Shown here in pieces: positions 1 through 9,000 of a stretch of DNA of 64,000 bases (within the stretch, counting starts at the first letter, position 1; every line of letters starts with the position of its first letter). The stretch covers positions 496,001 to 560,000 of the forward strand of contig JAZGUH010000400.1 in assembly GCA_037893225.1 (NCBI GenBank). The letters run 5' to 3'. A program made the translations under genes and the position numbers. Source of the stretch: Hippasteria phrygiana. Its lineage: Eukaryota > Echinodermata > Asteroidea > Valvatida > Goniasteridae. The notes beneath the pieces were generated by a model, which ran no database searches, was not told the origin of the DNA, and saw only the letters and a list, made by a program, of their open reading frames with translations.

Positions 1-790
1 AAACACACTGCAGAGTGTACGTACTATGTGCTTTTTTTCGTTCAAAAATCATTAAGAGGGAAAAATAAATTAAAACATTTTCAGTCAGAGCGCGAACATA
101 GCTAGCTTGTAATATTTCATGAGATAAAATTACTGTGAAAGCTCATTGCTTATGGTAAGCACGTACCAGTACATGTAATTCAGTAAAATGCGAGTAAAAT
201 GCCCGTTTTAGATGTCTGTGTATAGGGGCTATTAAAGTTTAAACAAAAGGGTCCCAATTTAAACATTTCCCCCACACCTCCATAGCAAAATGTGTCCAAA
301 TCCCCAGGCATGTTGGTGGTGTGCACATGCTTAAAATAAATGCTAAATTACTTTTTTTTTAAAACCCATGCATTTTATATTTGATTAACCCCAAACCTCA
401 CTGTAGAGAATATCGCCACAAGGCATAATAATTATTCATGGTACATGGCTCAAGTGCTGTCCACTTAATTACATTGATTCACAGCTTCTGATAAGCAATA
501 TCTGTTCATGTTGTGCAGGAACCCAATTTACCAGCATTGGAGTTGATATCATTTTTAATATCTCGAGTGCATCCGGCTAATTCCCAGTCCGCATATTTCA
601 TCTCCCTAAAGCTTGCCAACGAGCCGTCTCAGAGACTGAAAATCTTTCCTCTGTGAAAGGTGGAGTAATTGTATCATGTATGTTATTCTGCATATGAATG
701 AGTAGTCAGTAATATTTTGTACATGCATGAGGTATACTAGGCTTGACCTAAGAAGTACATTGTAACATGACATTATTTGATTTGCACATG
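1..790. other. Intergenic, no feature recognised
   Basis: AT-rich non-coding DNA. I see no exon with matching splice sites, no RNA gene and no clear inverted repeat. Confidence 0.5.
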
Positions 791-1191
791 TAGGCCATCA
801 GCCTGGGGGGTTGGTCGGTATCAAATGAGGGGAATAATGCTCATGTGATTTTTGGCAAGGTATGCACCCCCTGTAGTTGGAAAATATGTGATAGCATTGC
901 AGCAGTGGCTGCTTTTTGGGTGTTATCACCTTTTTTTTTTTTTAAATGGCCGCCAAAATGCTTGTTACCACATATAATTAATCCGGTAACAAGTATATTG
1001 GCGGCCATTTTGAAAAAAATAAAATAAAAAGTGATAAGACCCAAAAAACTGCCACCGCTCACGCTGCAATGCATTTTCCAACTCTAGGTGTGCATACCTT
1101 GCCAAAAATCGCTATGAGCATTACTCCTCTCGATCATTTGATACCGGTGGCCCAATTTTTGGACCGACGAGGCTGAAGTTGTGATGGCCTA
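791..1191. mobile_element. Palindromic non-autonomous element with inner TGGCCGCCA hairpin
   Basis: The outer ends TAGGCCATCA and TGATGGCCTA are inverted repeats. Homology continues inward through TCAAATGA, AATGCTCAT and TTGGCAAGGTATGCA on both arms. The centre (about 947-1011) is a second hairpin with TGGCCGCCA and GCGGCCATT flanking GTTACC/GGTAAC. There is no transposase ORF; short ORFs on both strands are only readings through the arms. Superfamily unknown. Confidence 0.7.
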
Positions 1192-1937
1192 ATGGACTGG
1201 TCTCGCTAGAGGGAATGTGGGGCGTGTGACCCCCCCACCCCCCATAACCTGTTATGTTGGCAAAATCGGGTCACGGTCAGCAAAGTGTAAATTTATAATA
1301 CATAAATATTTGAGATATATGTGTATGTCACATATTTGAGCATGTTAGAGCGTAAAAACCTTGGCTTTCCGCCTGTTCCCACCAATATGCTTTAGCTGTG
1401 CCTAGATACCAAAAAGCTACACAAATAGCTTTTTCGCTTGTTCCGTTTCTTTATGGAATTCTTTGCCTGGTGCATGTTTCCCTTCATCTTACGATCTTTC
1501 CCGCTTCAAGAGGAATATTAACTCGTACCTCTTGTATCTTTTGATTCGTTTTCTTTTATGTATCTCCGTATCTCGAGTGGCCTTTTAGCCTTGTTTGGAG
1601 GGAGAACTTGCATAACAAAATTTAATGGCGCCCTGAACGTCATAATACTCTTGATACCAAGTTCACATTTATACAAAACAAACGGGGGAAAAGTATGTTC
1701 GTCTCAAGCTACACTCTTTAATTAGAACTGTTTTTTCCACGTTATTTCTTGCATTACATTCCCAACTTTCTTGTGTAATGTTTCATTGGATGACATTTCC
1801 ATTCCAGGCTGATGAAGGTCCTGCAAGTTTTGTGACCGACTGGCAGACTAAGGCCAGTTTACTCTTTGACCGAGTCTCTAATCACTAAAATGGTGATAAA
1901 CATTTGAAGACTTCAGGCGCAAAAGCCTCTAAACGTC

Positions 1938-2015
1938 ACTTCCCAGAAAAATGAGATACCGATATCAAGTGAAAGCGCTTTCACTTGATATCGTTATCTC
2001 ATTTTTCTGGGAAGT
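1938..2015. repeat. 78-bp spacerless palindrome
   Basis: The left arm 1938-1976 (starts ACTTCCCAGAAAAATGAG) and right arm 1977-2015 are reverse complements with one mismatch and no loop. It could be a minimal fold-back element or a hairpin-RNA source. No coding capacity. Confidence 0.85.
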
Positions 2016-2834
2016 CTTCATTTGTAGCTCAGAATTTAACATTTCAAAAATTTCAAAATTCTTAACTTGTAAACAGATCAAATGAAACAAATTCTATCAA
2101 GAGCAGAGCTGTGAGTAATGTTTGTATTGATTTTACCAAATGATACAATTATTATTTTTGTCGTTGGGCAAAAGTGGTGCACACAAATTATTTCTTATCT
2201 GATTGTTTAACACCTTTATCAAAGCAAAAGAAACAATTTTTTTTATTTATCAGGAATTTTGGTAAAAACTTTCATTTTGGTGTTTTAGACCGACACTCAA
2301 AAATGTTATAGAAACTAGTTTCATTTTGTTGATAGTCTTGAATATTCATAAACACAATCTTGATACGTTGGCAGGTCACATGATTCTGTGTAAAATACAA
2401 AATGTATAGATTTGTTCCATATTCAGTACCATACAAGCCAGGGCACTGCAATTTGTATCTCCTAGTTTTGGTCACAGCATTCATAAATTTAAAACCTCAA
2501 TAGATTTACACAATAAAATATGACTTCAAAAGCACAAATAATATAAATTCCCATGCAGATGTATGAATTACAACAAAATAGAAAGGTTTTGTAACAAGCT
2601 GTCGTGCATGCGCATTCTTCTACATGTAGTTCCGTAGCTGTGGGGCCATCACACGAGTCCCACCACAGACCTTGTGGGGACCAAAGACCTTGTGGGGACA
2701 TGAGAATGTCCTCACACCTAGGTTCTAATCTGCCTAACAATAAACAATTCTCAGCAACTTGGTCCCTGCCAGATTATGTGGAATTACATCAATTCATCAC
2801 ATGAACAAAATCATTCTGACATAACTTACATACA
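2016..2834. other. Intergenic, no feature recognised
   Basis: AT-rich DNA with no conserved exon or repeat that I can support. Confidence 0.45.
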
Positions 2835-3067
2835 TAGGGGGTTTTCGAAACGCTGGCTTTGGCTTCGTCTCCGACTTCAGAATAACTGAGAAGCAAACAA
2901 AATGTAAGTATTCTAATTTTTGCTTTCATAATCAACCGAATGAATGTTCATGAAGCAGAACATGCACCAACATTTAGAATATTTCCATTTGGTTTGCTTC
3001 TCAGTTATTCAGAAGTCGGAGACAGAGCCGAAGCCGAGATGAAGCCAGCGCATCGAAAACCCCCCTA
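2835..3067. mobile_element. TIR element starting TAGGGGGTTTTCGAAACGC
   Basis: Inverted ends (TAGGGGGTTTTCGA at the left, TCGAAAACCCCCCTA at the right) continue for about 65 bp, including GTCGGAGAC-type and GAGAAGCAAAC motifs in both arms. The length of about 233 bp and lack of ORF mark a MITE. TA at both ends suggests a TA target site. Confidence 0.75.
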
Positions 3068-4025
3068 GTAATGCATACAATGTACATATTGCCTTTACAT
3101 TCATGACAGTATATACATGTAGTTGCACGAACCTAACTCCAGATACAAATAGGCAGTGCTGTGGCCCAGTACATTCAATTCCGAAGCATATACCCTATGT
3201 ATTAAGATGGTCTAATGCGAATTAGGGCACATTTCATATTTTCCAGATGCGGTATTTAATGCAGTACCACTGCTTTTCTTTGCGGTGCCTCATTCCGTAC
3301 CTCAAACCTTGCTGATGAACGGGAAGCCAGGCGGCTGGAATAGCTGAATAATCATGAGGTCAAAATTGAAGCTTCAAGCTTGTCAAAGATTTCCAGTTTG
3401 CAGCGCTCAAACTATCGTCAACCAACCCTATGAGTGGAGGTCTTGCTGCAATGAATGTTTATTAAGAGCCCTAACTTTGAACACTTCAATTCTCGAGTGT
3501 CTTCCGAAATGGATTAGCCAGAGAGCCACGAGATTAGTGATGGTGCTATTAGATTCTTTGTAAAGCGCTCACAGCGAGAGGATCACAAACTCCTCAGTGA
3601 ATACTGCGGTGACAAAACTGCCTGTGCACACTGACCTGTATAGAACGAGCTCATTAGATCAGCCAGCTGGGCCTTAATGCTGATACCGCAAAAAACGGCG
3701 GTACTGCTGCTGATACCGCTTGCACACAATATGAAATGATCCCTTAAAAGGTACACTGTACATATACGACTATTCATCAAGTCTATGTACATGGAATTCT
3801 CATCATGAATACGACTATTAAAAGAGTGCTCTGCACGTTTTTGAAAAAGGGAATCAGCAATGAGTCGGAAAGGACTCGAACGCCATTTTCCCAGTACTTT
3901 TTAAAGTAATGCATAAATTACTTGAACTGGGAAAAAAAAGGAAAATACCATAATTTGCATGGATCCAAAGTACTCACACCTCAGCTTAGATACACCGTAG
4001 GCGTGATTTATGCCCGTTGAAATAA
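3068..4025. other. Intergenic, no feature recognised
   Basis: No exon or repeat family identified. Short ORFs have no recognisable domain. Confidence 0.45.
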
Positions 4026-4173
4026 TTTTCAAAGTGAACAAAGTAAACTGCAGGAGTGGGACTTGAACTTACGACTGCCGGAATACTGTACCAGTGCTCT
4101 ACCAACTGAGTTATCTTGTCCTATATTGGCGGTCTCCCAAATTGTTGGTGTCTTTGTTTTTGGTTTTTGTGTT

Positions 4174-4219
<46 letters not shown>

Positions 4220-4484
4220 GGGGGGGACTAGTCAGAAGCTGTGTGGTTTGTTTGACGATATAAGTTCAAAAGTCGTGTCCTCGCTGAGGAATCTCCCAAG
4301 TTTGTAAAGTTAGGACGTGATCCCTGTCTATACGGCATTATGGTTTTATGACTTCTGACTAGCGCCCACTGAACAAAGATACTGACAATTTGGGGAGACC
4401 GCCAACATATGGCACGATATAGCTCATTTGGTAGAGCGCTCGGTAAATCCCACTCCTGCCAGTTTTCTTTGATCACTTGGAAAA
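4026..4484. mobile_element. Inverted dimer of a tRNA-derived SINE
   Basis: A tRNA-like unit on the minus strand (4049-4121) and a second on the plus strand (4411-4461) face outward. Both are flanked by TTCAAAGTGAAC-type sequence and share a core with GGCGGTCTCCCAAATTGT. The plus unit has lost its anticodon and T arms. A TTG microsatellite lies between them. The same arrangement recurs intact at 32941-33200. Confidence 0.65.
4173..4217 (+). repeat. (TTG)n microsatellite
   Basis: About 15 uninterrupted TTG/TGT units inside the core of the SINE dimer. Confidence 0.95.
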
Positions 4485-5639
4485 TTAACTAAATTTACCT
4501 AGTCGGTCTCTATTGAAATACTTAGATGTGCAACTTGAAATCGACTTGAAGAGTACTAAAAAAAACAATCTCTGGAAATAGATGTGAACAGACAAGGTAC
4601 CACTACCAAAAAAGATTCCACCGTTATGCAGGTTGATGAATTAATCATTGCAATGGCGTTTCTGTATAACGTTGGAAAAAACATGTACAAGTACTTGATT
4701 ACTTGGTTATAGCCTTGAGATCAAGTCCTTGAATTGGTTGTTGTCCGTGGATATATTCTGGTACGACTCCTGCACATAAAGTCTCTTGTGTCCATATCCC
4801 AAGATCCTGGTTCCAATCCAAGGACTGGAACATCCTGAAATGACTATATGTCTACTTTTTCCAATACTGGAAGGAGCAGTGTGATTGGTTGAGATTACGC
4901 AAGTGTGCCTTCACGCGCACCTAATGCCGATCCGCGCGCATACGTTTTATACTGTGCAAATTGACAAAGTGAGGTCAAAAAGCTGCGCATTTTGTCCTTA
5001 TTACGAGAGATCTTTGTTTGTTTTTTTCATAAGAAGGTATTTAATTGGGTCATCAACGTGATGACCTGATCGTCACCGGTCAATAATAACCTAGGAGTGT
5101 CGTGGCCGCTGTTAATAAACCTCATCTTCGGCTTGATCCATCAATAGTAGTCACGCCCCAGCTCGGTTATTATTGGCTTAGTAAAGACCGATGAATCACA
5201 CTTTTATGCCCTTATTTTTGTTATGGAAGTCGCCCAATACAAGGCTAACAGCCACTCTAGGTAACGGGCTACAACAGAGGCGGTGGAGTTGACTACATTT
5301 TACGTTGCCAGCCCTACCACCCTTACCAGTTTTCCCGGGTCCCGATCTAAACAGAGGATAAGTCTTAAATAAGGTACCACAGAAATTATCCCAATTTTCA
5401 GACCTACAGACCCAGGTGGGGTAACTTCCAACTCGCCTCGCCGCCTCGCCGCCTCGCCGCCGCCCCCCCCCCCCCCCCCCCCCCCCCCCCCGTAGTAATC
5501 TCATTATGAAAAGCACTGCCATTGTCATAGTGACAAAGAGGATAATCCCACAGCTCCGATGGTATCAACCATTAATAAAAAAGCTTTGAAATCTCTACTA
5601 TTCCACTTTTCACTGACAGTCTAAGAGGCACCGGGATGT
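4485..5639. other. DCAF10 3' flank with a C-rich tract
   Basis: Contains a CGCCT minisatellite and a run of about 30 C at 5461-5491. The part adjoining 5640 is probably 3' UTR of the DCAF10-like gene. No AATAAA was confidently placed. Confidence 0.4.
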
Positions 5640-6026
5640 TCATAATTTGGGCTGGTAGAACGCGATTCTCCCGCACATGCTGCCGGAAACGAGCAGGCAG
5701 TGCGTGGGCGAAAACCGCGACGTCAGCACCGTGCTCTTGTGTCGCACCAGGAACTTGACCTGGTGGAGTTCCCGGACGGCGTGGGGCTGGATGTCGCAGA
5801 GTTCGCTGGACTTGGCGTCGAAGGCCAGCAGGCGGATGCCGAAGCCGTAGCTGGAGCAGATGAGCCGGCCATCGGGGCTGACGCTCAGCTCCTTGATGTA
5901 ACCCCGGCCGTCTGTGGGCTCCTTGGTGTAATACATCAGGCGCTTAGAAGGGGCAGTGGGATTGACGGAATCACCCTGCGATGTCACGGGTGTGTCAGCT
6001 GCTTGTAGATCATGAACGCATGTCCA
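5640..6026 (-). CDS. DCAF10: DCAF10-like exon 5 (last exon)
   Basis: Acceptor TTCCATCAG directly before WTCVHDLQ. Encodes IKELSVSPDGRLICSS and GFGIRLLAFD, then the terminal blade FSPTHCLLVSGSMCGRI and the stop TGA at 5640-5642. The family C-terminus normally ends YQPKF; here it is YQPKL. Confidence 0.93.
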   Translation of the reverse strand, partial: WTCVHDLQAADTPVTSQGDSVNPTAPSKRLMYYTKEPTDGRGYIKELSVSPDGRLICSSYGFGIRLLAFDAKSSELCDIQPHAVRELHQVKFLVRHKSTVLTSRFSPTHCLLVSGSMCGRIAFYQPKL

Positions 6027-9000
6027 CTGATGGAAAAATAAAATAAAATCTGTGTCGTTTAGAAGTCTCAAACTCAAAAAACACAAGGTGGGAAATTAAA
6101 ATCCTTCATACTTAAAGGTAATATACAACATTTGCTTTTGTTGTAATTTTCACAAATGGATGGATGTGGGGGTTTAGTATTTGATAGCAATTATTATTGC
6201 AATGACCTGTTGAAAGTTTTATGTTCATAGATGCTGGAAAAACTAAGAACAAAATGCTGTTCTTGTAGTCTGGTTCCCTGACCCTACTTCAAATGAAACA
6301 TCAATTTATAGACATCGGGGAATCGGCACCTGTTCACAAATGTACAAGACTGCAGACACAATGTGGACTAACTAAATTTGGTAAATTGGGGACAGTATTT
6401 GGGGGGGGGGGGGGAAGTCAGTTTTTTTGCAATGATGGTCGACCGACCATCATTCAAAATTAATACAAAATCCCACTTTTCTTGAAAATGACAGCACACC
6501 AGGTGCCAAGATTTCACAGAATGGTCGATTTATTAACTGTCAAGTAAGCTCTTTCATAATAATTTGGTAATATTGTTATTTAATATTTGCAAAGGTTGTA
6601 TATTTCCTTTAACACCTAAAGGCTCCGGATCAAATTAATTAATTTCAGGAAGAAACCCACAGTAATACTAACCCGTCTAATAGAAATGAGCTTGGAAAAA
6701 AAACATTCTTACAAGATTCTATAATATGAAAAAAGAGTAAACCAGTAAGAAACAAGGGCTCAAACAATAAATTTGACAGGTTTTTTTTTACACGTAAATT
6801 ACTAACCAAAATTTGAAGAATGTTCTGGTCTCCTTAAAGCGGGCGTAAAGTGGGGACTGTAAAATTAACCTTTCGCCCTTTTTTCCATTTCGGAGGAAGA
6901 AATTAGACACACCTAATTTTTGTTCAGTTCAAAGTGTCTGATGTACGACTGTAATTTCACCGTCTGCATTTAAGTGTACTTTGCAATTTATGAAACAATA
7001 TAAACCTTTATAGGTCTCATTGTACGAAAAAAGACGACCAAAAATATCCTGTTAAACAGTCTGTCCGAGCAGAAAACAAAGAAAAGGTGTCATCATCAGC
7101 AATGACAACTGTGACTGGTTTGGGAGGTACCAAGTTGTGTACACTTGGCTAATTAGATGTACACTTGGCTCATTTGTTGTAACTTGTTGGATTTAGCAGT
7201 CAACACAAACTAAATGTGACCCGCTCTGCAAAAAGGGCACATATGTTGCAAAATTTGAAAATAGTGTTTTATATATAGCTGGAAAGGCCATTTTATAAGC
7301 TTTCATATGGTATATGTGTCAGGTCTGTAGCATTTTGCAATCACGAGATATTTGGAAATTTGCATGTTTGTTTTCAGGAATTTCTTTAAATGACTTAAGG
7401 AGAAACACGCCATTTAAAAAAAACAAAAAGCAAAGCAATAGATGGAAGCACTCGACAAAAACACATTCTTTTTCCAACTTTATTCACTGAAATCAAAGAT
7501 TTTGGTTATGAAATAGAATAATATAGGTACCCAAGATGCAAAAAATTCCCTCCCTTTAAAATCACTTGTTTGAAGAATTTTTTACCCTCTTCACATTGAA
7601 CTGCCCATAACTCGTAAAAGCATACAGCGACTTATGTGCCCTTTTTGCAGAGCGGGTCACAAATGGTGTGTTGGATATTGTTGTATTCAGCAGGGTAGCA
7701 GCTAAATATACCGGTTGGATTCTGTCGTATTTACAAGGGAAGAAGCAAACTTCTGGTGAAATATCAGATTTTGTTGGATTTGGCTGGGCTCATACGAACA
7801 AATATTTCTTGTATTTTGTTGGATTCAGCAGGGTAGCTGCAAAATGCCAAGGCTGGTGTGTAGGTGGTACACTGCAGAATCCAACCAAATCTGCTGTTGG
7901 ATTTCGTTGTATTTAGCAGGCTTCTCATTTCAGTTTTCTTTGAAATTATTGGATTTAGCAGGCCCATATAAAAAAAACATGGAAGGGGGTTTTAGGGTTA
8001 AAGAAGGGAAAAAATGAAGAAGAAGATTCTGACCTCGGCATCATCATCTCTGGTAGTGTATCTAGATATCATAGACCAGCCCTGAGGATGTACGACCAGG
8101 GACGAGATACAGGAGGCCTTACTGTCATCGGGGAAGTCAACCACTAGCTCCACTCGATTCCTGGCCCTCCGGAAGCTCTCCCCGGGCCAGTTTATGTCCG
8201 AGCCAGGTTCCTCTTCCAGACTGGCCACCCGGTAGTACCGCATGAAGTCTATATCGGCCAGGTCAGAGGTCAGAGTTGACAGGTCCAGGTCATGGATGAT
8301 GATGTAGAATCCCCGTGCCGTGGACATGACCAGTTTGGTGCAGTCGGGGGTGAGCCGCGTCCTCATGAGTGACTCGATGTAGAAGACTTTCTCGTGCGGA
8401 GTGCCGTTTTCTTCATAGCTGACAGATAACAAAAAGAAGAAATTACAAATAATTATAACAACATTTTTATAGCAAACAAAGAAAATTGGCAGGAGTGGGA
8501 TTTGAACCTGTGACCTCCGAAATACCGTACCGGTGCTCTACCAACTGAGCTATCTTGCTGGTGGTCTTTGTTCGCCCCCAAAAAAAATCGGCCCTGTACT
8601 TTAGTACAGGAGAATGGTGCCCCGGGGGTGCGGGGGTTTGTCAGTTCCCAAATGACAATCCCCACTTTGGGGGCGGGGCAGCTCAGGGGGTAGGGGAACA
8701 ACTGATAGATGTATTGGACTCAATACCTGTTTATGTCCCAACTGACCACGGCACCATCGAACGCCGATGTGATGAGACGTCTAGTCCGCTGGCAGTACTC
8801 AATGCTCTTCACCCAGTTAGTGTGGCCCTGCAGACATCGCACCTTCTGTTTCAGATTACGGATATCCCATAATGCAATAGTAGAATCATCCGATCCTGAA
8901 GCAAATGTTCTACTGTCCAGAAACCTACAGGTTGGGTAAAAATATACAGCGTAGATCAGTTCACTTTACGCACACATGTGCATAGAGCACGCATAAGGCT

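Noticed and set aside
5196..5528. Gly-rich minus-strand ORF
   Set aside because: Produced by a homopolymer C run; lies in the 3' flank of the DCAF10-like gene.
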